Assembly: GCA_905209455.1 (NCBI GenBank)
Contig: CAJLTA010000034.1
Coordinates: 1 to 15,340, forward strand
DNA from: an uncultured Collinsella sp.
GTDB lineage: Bacteria > Actinomycetota > Coriobacteriia > Coriobacteriales > Coriobacteriaceae
Length of the DNA stretch: 15,340 bases
Direction of reading: 5' to 3'
This document shows positions 1-7,079 of the stretch, piece by piece. The notes beneath the pieces were generated by a model. That model searched no databases and was not told where the DNA came from. It saw nothing but the letters and a program-made list of their open reading frames with translations. The translations under genes and the position numbers were made by a program. The stretch's first letter is position 1. Each line of letters starts with the position of its first letter.

Positions 1-54
1 TCTTTCATGCAGCAGGGGCTCTCAATGTTTTTATGTCCTGCTCATATCGTCTCT

Positions 55-87
55 GCCGGCAGTTTAGGAACGTCCCTAACTGCCGGC
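55..87 (-). terminator. Hairpin downstream of the zinc-ribbon gene, possible terminator
   Basis: A 10-bp perfect stem (GCCGGCAGTT with AACTGCCGGC) can be extended by an AGG/CCT pairing past a single bulged T. It lies 18 nt past the stop codon of the minus-strand gene, where a terminator would be expected. No T-tract follows it on the minus strand, so Rho-independent termination is only a guess; it could also mark a repeat or a transcript end-processing structure. Confidence 0.35.
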
Positions 88-104
88 TCGGGAACGACAA
101 AGCG

Positions 105-1088
105 CTAGTTCACTTCGACGGGTTTGGCGCCGGGGTAGCGCTCCTCAAAGTCTAGGCGATACTTATTGTCATTGGTGCCCGCCACGTTGTCGCGCGACAG
201 CGGCGCCACGATCTCATTCTTGTGATTCGCAGGCTTGGTGTATTTCAGGCTGATCTCCCAGGCATCACAGATTGCGTCAATGCGGTGATCCAGGTCGTCA
301 TACAGGGCAACGATGTCTTTCCAGGAACTGTAGTTCTTAGAGCTCGTCGGGACGTCCAGGTCCTCGACGATGTTGTAATACTGCTCGATGGTGTCCTCTG
401 TGCGCTCGGCGACGTCGGCGAGATTTTGACGGGTGGTGCGATCTTCTTCCAGATAGCTGCCGTTGAAGTTCTGCGCGCAGCCACGGACGTAGTTGTCGAG
501 GTCTTCGAGCAAGTCGTAGTATTCGCTCAGTCGGCGGTAGAGATTCTGCTCGGAGAGCGTTGCTTCGCCGCCATCCTCGTCGTCATCGTCATCATCGTCG
601 TACAGGCTGTTGGGATCGCCGAGAGGCTTTAGGTCATCGTCGTCGACGTCATGGTGCAGCTTAGCTACCTCGGCAGTCGTCTGCGTGGCGGCGTTGTCGA
701 AAGGCTTGATCACAAAGAAAACGACCAGGGCGATGATGATCGCCACCAGCACAACAATAACGGCGATAAGCGGCCCGGTGCCGCTCTTTTTGGGAGCGGG
801 GGTCTGTGGCGAAGCGGGCGTGTATGCGGGAGCCGGCTCCTGTTGGGGCGAGCCGCTCGCGACGGGTATGCGCTGCGTGGTCTCGACGGCCGCAGGGCTT
901 GCGGCGGGGTCGGGGCGATAGGCGAGGGGGTCGTCCGCCTTGGCTTGCGGCGTATCAAGGGAGCCGGTCTGCTCAAAAGCGGGCTGGCTATCGCTCGCGG
1001 TTGTTTGCTCAACGGGTGCACCGCACGAGGTGCAGAACTTGGCATTATCTGCAAGAAGCTTGCCGCACGAGGCGCAATACCGAGACAT
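105..1088 (-). CDS. Zinc-ribbon, single-pass membrane protein of unknown function
   Basis: The 327-residue protein opens with a double-CxxC zinc ribbon (Cys5, Cys8, Cys19, Cys22), the short N-terminal module found on many actinobacterial and Firmicutes membrane proteins. A Pro/Ala/Gln-rich linker (about 28-103), one strong transmembrane helix (about 106-128) and an acidic stretch with seven consecutive Asp (164-170) follow. The remainder is a charged, probably helical domain (175-327). The predicted topology has the ribbon in the cytoplasm and the C-terminal domain outside. I chose the ATG at 1088 because AAAGGAG lies 5 nt upstream of it; a GTG at 1106 in the same frame would place that SD inside the gene. 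The gene is divergent from tmk. The fold is visible but the function is not; an envelope-sensing or cell-surface role is speculation. Confidence 0.85.
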   Translation of the reverse strand: MSRYCASCGKLLADNAKFCTSCGAPVEQTTASDSQPAFEQTGSLDTPQAKADDPLAYRPDPAASPAAVETTQRIPVASGSPQQEPAPAYTPASPQTPAPKKSGTGPLIAVIVVLVAIIIALVVFFVIKPFDNAATQTTAEVAKLHHDVDDDDLKPLGDPNSLYDDDDDDDEDGGEATLSEQNLYRRLSEYYDLLEDLDNYVRGCAQNFNGSYLEEDRTTRQNLADVAERTEDTIEQYYNIVEDLDVPTSSKNYSSWKDIVALYDDLDHRIDAICDAWEISLKYTKPANHKNEIVAPLSRDNVAGTNDNKYRLDFEERYPGAKPVEVN

Positions 1089-1125
1089 TGCCACTCCTTT
1101 CGCCACATTTCAATGCAATACGACG

Positions 1126-1131
1126 ATTATA
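1126..1131 (-). promoter_or_regulatory. -10 box for the zinc-ribbon gene
   Basis: On the minus strand the sequence reads GGGTATAAT, a perfect -10 hexamer 37 bp before the chosen ATG, giving a leader of about 30 nt. No good -35 is seen at 16-18 bp (the hexamer at 17 bp is GATGGG), so activity would depend on the -10 region or on an activator. Confidence 0.4.
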
Positions 1132-1156
1132 CCCAGCGTCCAAAATTCCCCATCAT

Positions 1157-1225
1157 AAGTTGCGGTGAAATAGGGACTGTTTGGCGGTCTCAGAGCTTCA
1201 ATCAGTCCCTATTTCACCGCAACTT
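1157..1225. repeat. 23-bp perfect inverted repeat between divergent genes
   Basis: The arms at 1157-1179 and 1203-1225 are exact reverse complements over 23 nt, separated by a 23-nt loop. The core reads GCGGTGAAATAGGGACTG on the left arm. Pairing stops abruptly at both outer ends. It lies between two divergent genes, so it is not where a terminator is needed. The length, perfection and sharp edges suggest a dispersed palindromic element (REP- or MITE-like) or a large regulatory operator. Copy number in the genome would decide. Confidence 0.75.
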
Positions 1226-1245
1226 TGGAAAGGCACCTTTAGCCA

Positions 1246-1275
1246 TTGGGGACGCACCGAGCACTGGGGTATCAT
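1246..1275 (+). promoter_or_regulatory. Putative promoter of tmk-holB-ricT
   Basis: TTGGGG at 1246-1251 is followed after 18 bp by TATCAT at 1270-1275, within GGGGTATCAT. A start near 1282 would give a leader of about 48 nt before the tmk ATG. The same ten bases recur before comF at 4866-4875, which raises confidence that this is a promoter element. The -35 is a weak match. Confidence 0.4.
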
Positions 1276-1329
1276 GGCTTGGTTGATATATATCTGCATT
1301 TACGCGCCTTGTAGGAAGGGGCTGCGCCC

Positions 1330-2013
1330 ATGGCTTTTGAGCCCGCTCAACATAGCTTCATTACGCTCGAGGGTGTCGATGGCGCCGGTAAATCTACGCA
1401 GGCGCGCCTGCTTGCCCGTGCGCTCGAGCTCGCTGGCTACCAGGTTGTGAGCCTGCGCGAGCCGGGCGGTACCGCCATCAGCGAAAAGATCCGTGCTCTG
1501 CTGCTCGACCCTGCCAATACGGCGATGGGCGACACCTGCGAGTTGCTGCTCTACGAGGCGGCACGCGCTCAGTTGGTGCACGAGGTCATCGCGCCCGCCC
1601 TTGCTGCCGGCAAGGTGGTCCTGTGCGATCGCTTCTACGATTCCACGACCTGCTACCAGGCGTTTGCCGATGGCCTCGATCGTCAGATGGTGCGCGATGC
1701 CAACAACCTGGCCGTCGCGGGTACGCACCCGGCGCTCACGCTCGTCTATCACATCACGCCCGAGCAGGCGGCGCTGCGCATGGCAGCCCGTGGCGCGGCA
1801 GATCGCATGGAGGCTAAGGGCATGGCCTTCCAAGAGCGTGTCTACCAGGGTTTTTGCGCAATTGCCGCCGAGGAGCCAAACCGCGTAAAGCTCATCGACG
1901 CGACCGCGTCCATCGAGGACGTCTTCGCGCGGACGGTCGAGCAGGTTCGCGTCTACGGCCTCGACATTTCCCAGGACGCCGTCACCGCCGCGCTTGCCCA
2001 GGAGGCCGAGTAA
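1330..2013 (+). CDS. tmk: Thymidylate kinase (dTMP kinase)
   Basis: The enzyme phosphorylates dTMP to dTDP with ATP, an essential step in dTTP synthesis in the cytoplasm. The 227-residue protein has all landmark motifs: the P-loop GVDGAGKS (15-22), the EPGGT motif (44-48), the DRFYDST motif (100-106) and an Arg-containing lid (RGAADRMEAKG, 144-154). Length is normal for the family with a short extra C-terminal tail. The ATG at 1330 is preceded by AGGAAGGGG with about 8 nt spacing and leaves only nine residues before the first beta strand. holB starts 1 bp after the stop, and its SD lies inside the last tmk codons, so the two are co-transcribed and probably translationally coupled. A tmk-holB-ricT order is also seen in Bacillus, with other genes between. 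Confidence 0.97.
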   Translation: MAFEPAQHSFITLEGVDGAGKSTQARLLARALELAGYQVVSLREPGGTAISEKIRALLLDPANTAMGDTCELLLYEAARAQLVHEVIAPALAAGKVVLCDRFYDSTTCYQAFADGLDRQMVRDANNLAVAGTHPALTLVYHITPEQAALRMAARGAADRMEAKGMAFQERVYQGFCAIAAEEPNRVKLIDATASIEDVFARTVEQVRVYGLDISQDAVTAALAQEAE

Positions 2014-2014
2014 C

Positions 2015-3142
2015 ATGGCCCCCGCTCAGACAAGCCTGCTGGCCAAGCTTGACACCCAAGAGCGCGTGCGCGACTTTTTGACCAATGCCGTCGCCAGCGG
2101 TCGCGCATCGCACGCCTACCTGTTTTTGGGCGCGCCCGGCGCGGGCAAGCTCGACGCCGCGTGGGCGCTCGCCCAAGCCTTCCTGTGCGAGCAGGATGGC
2201 TGCGGCTCATGCGATAGCTGCGTGCGCGTCGCCCGCCATACGCACCCCGACGTGCACTATTACACGCCCGAGAGCGCCACGGGCTACCTCATCGCCCAGA
2301 CGCGCGAGCTACTCGACGACGTACCCCTGGCGCCCATCCGCGCCAAGGCCAAGGTCTACATCATTGACCGTGCCGAGCAGCTGCGCGCCAACACCGCCAA
2401 CGCACTGCTCAAAACACTCGAGGAGCCGCCCGAGGGCGTTATGTTTATCTTGCTGGGCACCTCGGCAGACGTGATGTTGCCCACCATCGTGAGCCGCTGC
2501 CAGTGCGTGCCGTTTCGGCTGGTGTCACCCGCCGTCGCCGCGCACGCCGTGAGCCGTGCCACTGGTCAGGATATCGCGCGTTGTCGCATGGCCGTCGCCG
2601 TGGCGGGCAGCCCCACGCGCGGCATCGAGTTCCTTAAGAGTGCCGAGCGCCAGGACGCCCGCCGTCAGATGGTCCGTGCCATCGACTCACTCATTGCCGC
2701 CGACGAGGCCGACGTGCTCAGCCGCGCCAAGTCGCTCATCGTCGCCGTTAAGGCGCCGCTCGCCGAGGTCAAGTCCACGCAGGAAAAGGTGCTCGAGCAA
2801 AACGCCGACTACCTGTCGCGTGGAGCATTGAAGCAGCTTGAGGACCGCAATAAGCGCGAGCTCAATGCGCGCGAGCGTTCGGGTATCATGGAAGCGCTGG
2901 CGAGCGCGCGGACGCTCATGCGCGATGTGCTGCTGACGCTTCAGGACGAGGCGGCCGACGTGGTGAACGAAGACGTGCGCGACACGATCGGTCGGCTTGC
3001 CGCTGCGACCAATGTTGCGGGTGCCACGCGGGCGCTCGAGGCAGTCGCGACCGCCGAGCGCAACATCGCCAGAAACGTTACTCCCCAGCTGGCCATCGAG
3101 GTCATGCTGTTCGATATCAGGAAGGCACTGAAATGCCGTTAG
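2015..3142 (+). CDS. holB: DNA polymerase III, delta' subunit
   Basis: Delta' is part of the clamp-loader complex that opens the beta clamp onto primed DNA. The 375-residue protein has the AAA+ fold: GAPGAGKL in place of Walker A (39-46), the four-Cys zinc module (Cys58, Cys63, Cys66, Cys69), a Walker-B-like IIDRAEQ (116-122) and the SRC arginine-finger motif (160-162). The Walker A has Leu where Ser or Thr is needed and the Walker B is DRAE rather than DEAD/DEAH, so the subunit probably does not hydrolyse ATP. That fits the known stator role of delta' and separates it from DnaX (tau/gamma). The ATG at 2015 is chosen over an upstream in-frame codon at 1994 because GGAGG at 2001-2005 gives 9 nt spacing. 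The 3' end overlaps ricT by 10 bp. Confidence 0.93.
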   Translation: MAPAQTSLLAKLDTQERVRDFLTNAVASGRASHAYLFLGAPGAGKLDAAWALAQAFLCEQDGCGSCDSCVRVARHTHPDVHYYTPESATGYLIAQTRELLDDVPLAPIRAKAKVYIIDRAEQLRANTANALLKTLEEPPEGVMFILLGTSADVMLPTIVSRCQCVPFRLVSPAVAAHAVSRATGQDIARCRMAVAVAGSPTRGIEFLKSAERQDARRQMVRAIDSLIAADEADVLSRAKSLIVAVKAPLAEVKSTQEKVLEQNADYLSRGALKQLEDRNKRELNARERSGIMEALASARTLMRDVLLTLQDEAADVVNEDVRDTIGRLAAATNVAGATRALEAVATAERNIARNVTPQLAIEVMLFDIRKALKCR

Positions 3143-4824
3143 TCGTACCCGTTAAGTTTACCTACGCCTCGCGCGACCTGTGGTTCGACCCGCAGGATCT
3201 GGATATCCTCGAGGCAGATTACGCTATCTGCTCCACCGAGCGCGGAACCGAGATTGGCCTGGTCACGGCCGATCCCTTCGAGGTGCCGCAAGACGAGATC
3301 GGTCAGCCGCTCAAGCCCGTGCTGCGCGTGGCGAGCGACATCGACCTGCAGCTTGCCGACGACCTGGCCATCCAGGGCGACGAGGCCATGGTCGACTTCC
3401 GCCGTCTGGTCAAGGAGCTCGACCTCGAGATGAAGCCGGTGGGCGTCGAGTACCTGTTTGGCGGCGAGAAGGCCGTGTTCTACTTTGCGGCCGAGGAGCG
3501 CGTCGATTTTCGCCAGCTCGTCAAGGATCTGTCCTCGACGCTGCATATTCGCGTCGACATGCGCCAGATCGGCGTGCGCGACGAGACCCGCCTGGTGGGC
3601 GGCTATGCCCAGTGCGGCCAAGAGCTCTGTTGCACGCGCTTTGGCGGACAGTTTGAGCCCGTCTCGATTCGCATGGCAAAAGAGCAGGACCTGCCGCTCA
3701 ACTCGTCCAAGATCAGCGGCGTTTGCGGCCGCCTGATGTGCTGTCTGCGTTATGAGTTCGAGGCGTACAAGGACTTTAAGAGCCGTGCGCCCAAAAAGAA
3801 GACGCTCATCGATACGCCGCTTGGCAAGGCGCGTATTCAGGAATATGACACGCCGCGTGAGCAGCTGGTGCTGCGCCTGGAGAACGGCAAGGTCTTTAAG
3901 GTCAACCTGGCCGATATGACGTGCTCGGAGGGCTGCAAAAAGAAGGCCGCCGAGCAGGGCTGCAACTGCCGCCCCGACTGCGTGACGCGCGACGTGCTCG
4001 AGCGCATCGAGTCGCCCGAGATGCGCCTGGCGCTCATGGAGCTCGATCGCGAGAACGGCGTCGACGTGGGCGATGGCCTGTCGAGTGCCGACCGTCTTGC
4101 CGGCACGTCGATGCCCAAGCGCCGTCGTCGCGATGCCGAATCCGATGCTCGCGCCGGTCAGGGTCAGGGCGAGGGCCGTGGCCGCGGAAAGGGCCGCGGT
4201 AAGGCCGAGACACCCGAGGCCGAGGGGGCGGCCGATGGCCGTCGCCGTCGTAAGCGCGCGGGCTCGGGCGATGCTACCGATGTTGCAGCCGCGGGCAAGA
4301 ACGCCTCTCGCGAGCGCGAGGTTCAGCAGCCCCAGCAGCAGAATCGCGGCGGCGGCATGAACCCCACACGTCGCCGCCGCCGTCATCTGTCGAGCGAGGA
4401 GCGCGAGGACGCCTTCCGCGCCGCAGCTGCTCGCGAGGCCGGTGCCGCTTCCAAGGGCGCCTCGGCCTCCGATGCGCCTGTCGACAAGGGCGGCAAGTCA
4501 CGTGGCGAGGAGGAGCGCGCGCCGCGTCCGCGCCGTCGCCATTCCTCGGGCGCGCAGCAGAAGCCTTCAGTGCCCTCCGTGGCCGATCAGGTCTCGGATG
4601 GCGAGGTCAAGGTCACGCGCCGTCGTCCCGGAGATGGCGGGGGAGCGGCTGCCAAGGCTTCGCATGGCGCCGCTCGCGACGAACGCGAGCCGCGCGGTGG
4701 CGAGGGCTCGGCCGACCAGGGTCAAAAGCGCCGTCGCCGTCGCCGTTCCCGCAAGCCGCGCCAGGATGGTGGCGAGGGCTCGACCCCGTCTTCGTCCGCA
4801 CCACAACCGCCTGCCGGCGAATAA
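3133..4824 (+). CDS. ricT: RicT/YaaT-like PSP1-domain protein with long Arg-rich tail
   Basis: The first 260 or so residues match the PSP1/YaaT family. Its Bacillus member RicT forms the RicA-RicF-RicT complex, which carries Fe-S clusters and assists RNase Y in mRNA maturation. Visible signatures are the CGQELCC motif (Cys161, Cys166, Cys167) and the VCGRLMCC motif (Cys198, Cys203, Cys204). A second Cys cluster follows (Cys264, Cys268, Cys277, Cys279, Cys283). From about 328 to 563 the protein is low-complexity, rich in Arg, Gly, Ala and Glu, with repeated four-to-six Arg runs. This looks like an RNA-binding disordered tail and nearly doubles the usual length of about 280. The ATG at 3133 has AGGAAGG 7 nt upstream and overlaps holB by 10 bp, indicating coupling. 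I see no ricA or ricF homologue in the window. Confidence 0.9.
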   Translation: MPLVVPVKFTYASRDLWFDPQDLDILEADYAICSTERGTEIGLVTADPFEVPQDEIGQPLKPVLRVASDIDLQLADDLAIQGDEAMVDFRRLVKELDLEMKPVGVEYLFGGEKAVFYFAAEERVDFRQLVKDLSSTLHIRVDMRQIGVRDETRLVGGYAQCGQELCCTRFGGQFEPVSIRMAKEQDLPLNSSKISGVCGRLMCCLRYEFEAYKDFKSRAPKKKTLIDTPLGKARIQEYDTPREQLVLRLENGKVFKVNLADMTCSEGCKKKAAEQGCNCRPDCVTRDVLERIESPEMRLALMELDRENGVDVGDGLSSADRLAGTSMPKRRRRDAESDARAGQGQGEGRGRGKGRGKAETPEAEGAADGRRRRKRAGSGDATDVAAAGKNASREREVQQPQQQNRGGGMNPTRRRRRHLSSEEREDAFRAAAAREAGAASKGASASDAPVDKGGKSRGEEERAPRPRRRHSSGAQQKPSVPSVADQVSDGEVKVTRRRPGDGGGAAAKASHGAARDEREPRGGEGSADQGQKRRRRRRSRKPRQDGGEGSTPSSSAPQPPAGE

Positions 4825-4865
4825 CGCCCGCGAGCGGATTTAGCCCGCCTTGCCCCGAGCGCATC

Positions 4866-4875
4866 GGGGTATCAT
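4866..4875 (+). promoter_or_regulatory. Putative -10 region of comF
   Basis: GGGGTATCAT repeats exactly the ten bases found upstream of tmk at 1266-1275. A start near 4882 would make the comF leader consist almost entirely of the hairpin at 4888-4923. The nearest -35-like hexamer (TTGCCC, 4850-4855) is only 14 bp away. A 6-bp inverted repeat, CCCCGA/TCGGGG, immediately overlaps the motif. Confidence 0.35.
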
Positions 4876-4887
4876 AGCGCCGAATCA

Positions 4888-4923
4888 ACAACCCTCCCTG
4901 CGGCCGAACGTAGGGAGGGTTGT
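4888..4923 (+). promoter_or_regulatory. Leader hairpin covering the comF ribosome binding site
   Basis: A 12-bp perfect stem (4888-4899 with 4912-4923) extends inward by a G-T, a C-G and a G-C pair to a 6-nt loop. The right arm contains AGGGAGGG, the only SD candidate for the TTG at 4927, and it pairs with CCCTCCCT in the left arm. No T-tract follows, so an intrinsic terminator for ricT is less likely than a structure that limits comF translation. It could also protect the ricT 3' end. Confidence 0.6.
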
Positions 4924-4926
4924 GTC

Positions 4927-5733
4927 TTGAAGAGCCATCTGAACATATTGAGCTGTTTGCAGGGTGCCGGTGCCCTACCGTTTGCGGACGAATTGCTACC
5001 GTTTGCCGAGTGGGTGGCACGCGAGGCGCTCGAGGCATTGTCGCCAACACGATGTGCCGGCTGCGAGCGCGCCGGTGCGCTTATTTGCCAAGACTGCCTT
5101 GCCGCGTTCACGCTCATCGACCCACGTCATAGCTGCACCCGATGCAGCGCCCCGTTTGGGGATTTGCTGTGCACTGAGTGTTCGGTCGAGGGCACGTCCT
5201 CGGCAATGACGGAGGCGCTCGACCGCTGCCTGGCGTGCGCCGTCTATGCGCATCCGCTGCCGCGCATCATTAAAGCGTACAAGGATGCGGGCGAGCGACG
5301 TCTGGCTCCGTATCTGGCGGAGCTGCTCTACGACACCGCCCTGCATGCCCAGGTCGTAGCGCCCGATCGCTATGGAGGTGTGCTGTCCGGTGCGGATGTG
5401 GTGGTGTTTGTGCCTGCGACGGCGGCAGCGTTTCGGCGGCGTGGTTTTGATCATATGGAGGCTATTGCGCGTCCATTTTGCGAGCTGTCGGGTGTTCCCC
5501 TGCTCGATGCTCTCGTCAAGTACGGGCATGGCGACCAGCGTGAACTCGGTCGTGAAGAACGCCGTGAACGCGCCCGAGGCATGTATGAGACCGTTGAGGA
5601 CGTGCAGGGCAAGCGCCTGCTGCTTATCGACGACGTTATCACTACGGGTGCGACGATGGCCGCGGCTTCGGCGGAACTCAAGCGCGCCGGCGCTGCGGCC
5701 GTTGATGGCCTCGCTATCGCACGCGTTTGGTAG
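4927..5733 (+). CDS. comF: ComF-family phosphoribosyltransferase-like protein
   Basis: ComF/ComFC proteins act in the cytoplasm during natural DNA uptake; relatives are also found in non-competent bacteria. The 268-residue protein has an N-terminal zinc finger with four CxxC pairs (Cys43/46, 54/57, 70/73, 82/85), then a type I phosphoribosyltransferase domain. That domain holds a conserved RRGFDHME segment (171-178) and the PRPP loop IDDVITTGAT (214-223). The family is usually near 230-250 residues, so about 40 residues precede the first CxxC here. I chose TTG at 4927 because it alone has an SD (GGGAGGG) at good spacing and no ATG occurs before the zinc finger; a GTG at 5014 lacks an SD. The next gene starts 11 bp after the stop. 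No other competence gene is in view. Confidence 0.88.
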   Translation: MKSHLNILSCLQGAGALPFADELLPFAEWVAREALEALSPTRCAGCERAGALICQDCLAAFTLIDPRHSCTRCSAPFGDLLCTECSVEGTSSAMTEALDRCLACAVYAHPLPRIIKAYKDAGERRLAPYLAELLYDTALHAQVVAPDRYGGVLSGADVVVFVPATAAAFRRRGFDHMEAIARPFCELSGVPLLDALVKYGHGDQRELGREERRERARGMYETVEDVQGKRLLLIDDVITTGATMAAASAELKRAGAAAVDGLAIARVW

Positions 5734-5744
5734 GGGTGGTTCAG

Positions 5745-6854
5745 ATGGCAATAAAGATCGGGCAGCGTGGCAAGCCTGCAAGCGAGCAGCTGGCTGCTTC
5801 CGTAATTTTGACGGGTGCCTCGGCGCTACGCATGATGCGCGCCGAGCGCCGACAAATGGGTTACATCAGCTGGAGGGACCTCGATCCCGATGAAGAGCGC
5901 CGTGTGCTGCGCACGTCGTCGCCCTCGACTGAGGACATCTATCTTCCCGACTTGGTGCGGATTGGGGCCGCAAGCGGCGAGGTGCAAGAAGATCTTTGCT
6001 TGCTGGTGGGATCTGCGGCGCAGCGCCGCCGCATGCCTGGCGTGGGCTGGTCCGTATGCTCCGGGTTGCCCGCCGGCTCGATTCTAGAGGTAGAACCGGG
6101 GGTGTACAGCCTATCTCCTGAGGCCCTTTGTGTTGCCGTTGCCCGCGAGGTCGGCTGTATCCAGGCGTTTGCTCTGGCCCAGGAACTGTGTTCCAAGATT
6201 TCACTGAGCGATCACGGGAAGTATCTGCCTCCTTACACCTCGCCTGTTGCGAATAGACTTGCAAAGGACAAGGACCGGCCAGCAGATGTGGGCTACTTTG
6301 AGGTTGAGCCGGTGCTGACGCCCGATCGTCTGGCAGATTACCTCGCGGTATGCAAGGGGAATGCGGCCAAACAACTGCAGCGTTTGTGTCCCTACTTGTC
6401 AGAAAACCTGCGCTCGCCCATGGAGTGCATCATGCTCGCTCTGTTTTCGCTTCCGTTTTCCTATGGCGGATTTGCCTGCGGTCCCTTTAAGACCGACTAC
6501 AAGATTGAGTTCGATGACCGCGCGCAGGCAATCTCGGGGATGTCGCACGCAGTTTGCGATGCGTATCAGGAAACAGCCCGGTTTGACCTGGAATACAACG
6601 GTGAGCTGGGCCATTCCTCCCGGAGGGGACGTATCCATGATGAAAAGCGCAACACGGGCTTGATTACTATGGGAATCGAGGTCGCGACGGTCAACAACGA
6701 AATGCTCTGTGACATGGAAGCGATGGAAGCGCTCGCATGGCGCATCCACCAGCGCATGAGTAAGCGATATCGCAACCGTGTTGACGCTCGCAGAAAGAAG
6801 CAAGAGGCGCTATTTAACACGCTGCGGGCGTGTTTTGGGCTTAAGCCGGTCTAA
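5745..6854 (+). CDS. Unknown protein; possible AbiEi-like plus Vsr/DUF559-like nuclease domains
   Basis: I do not recognise a named gene. The 369-residue protein reads as two parts. The N-terminal half has a segment (about 101-150) running from GLPAGSILEVEPGVYSLSPE to an AQELC motif; this resembles the AbiEi-like region of a large uncharacterised protein group I associate with coriobacteria. After an NLRSPMEC segment (221-228) the C-terminal part has DLEYNGELGH (281-290), HDEKR (298-302) and a following Gly-Ile-Glu-Val strand. This spacing is reminiscent of the Vsr/DUF559 branch of restriction-endonuclease-like folds, with Asp281, Glu283, His290 and Asp299 as candidate active-site residues. 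A basic tail ends the protein. The ATG at 5745 has AGGGGTGG upstream; an earlier TTG at 5727 overlaps comF. The 11-bp spacing makes co-transcription with comF likely. Nuclease activity is an inference. Confidence 0.8.
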   Translation: MAIKIGQRGKPASEQLAASVILTGASALRMMRAERRQMGYISWRDLDPDEERRVLRTSSPSTEDIYLPDLVRIGAASGEVQEDLCLLVGSAAQRRRMPGVGWSVCSGLPAGSILEVEPGVYSLSPEALCVAVAREVGCIQAFALAQELCSKISLSDHGKYLPPYTSPVANRLAKDKDRPADVGYFEVEPVLTPDRLADYLAVCKGNAAKQLQRLCPYLSENLRSPMECIMLALFSLPFSYGGFACGPFKTDYKIEFDDRAQAISGMSHAVCDAYQETARFDLEYNGELGHSSRRGRIHDEKRNTGLITMGIEVATVNNEMLCDMEAMEALAWRIHQRMSKRYRNRVDARRKKQEALFNTLRACFGLKPV

Positions 6855-6914
6855 TTCACGTCGAAAATAGGGGGTTAATCATATGCCCTGGCCAAAATAT
6901 GGCAAATATGAGTA

Positions 6915-6935
6915 CTGTCACTAAATCAGTAACAG
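6915..6935. repeat. Operator-like palindrome inside the left arm
   Basis: CTGTCAC-N7-GTAACAG is a 21-bp palindrome with one mismatched pair, nested at the inner end of the left long repeat. Its counterpart at 7059-7079 is perfect. Two protein-binding half-sites of this form, spaced 123 bp apart, would suit a dimeric regulator or a transposase-like protein. No cognate protein is known to me. Confidence 0.5.
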
Positions 6936-7058
6936 CAAAATCAAGGAATTTTGGACTCGGAGGCGGCGTAAAGTAAGAAGATAATAAACAAATGTAGAAA
7001 AACTAAGCATCAAGTTGGCGGCACTGAGCGCAAAATCTGTCCGAGAGGCCAAAATTAC

Positions 7059-7079
7059 CTGTTACTAAATTGGTAACAG
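7059..7079. repeat. Operator-like palindrome inside the right arm
   Basis: CTGTTAC-N7-GTAACAG is a perfect 7-bp inverted repeat around a 7-nt AT-rich spacer. It corresponds to the near-perfect copy at 6915-6935. The symmetry is retained although the two long arms have diverged at nearby positions, which suggests the palindrome itself is under selection. Confidence 0.5.

Noticed and set aside
3139..4386. 415-codon open frame on the minus strand
   Set aside because: It lies antisense to ricT and has the Leu/Ala/Arg/His-rich composition of a codon-bias shadow.
5727..5744. TTG start for the protein after comF
   Set aside because: It lies inside the comF stop region with no SD; the ATG at 5745 has AGGGGTGG upstream.
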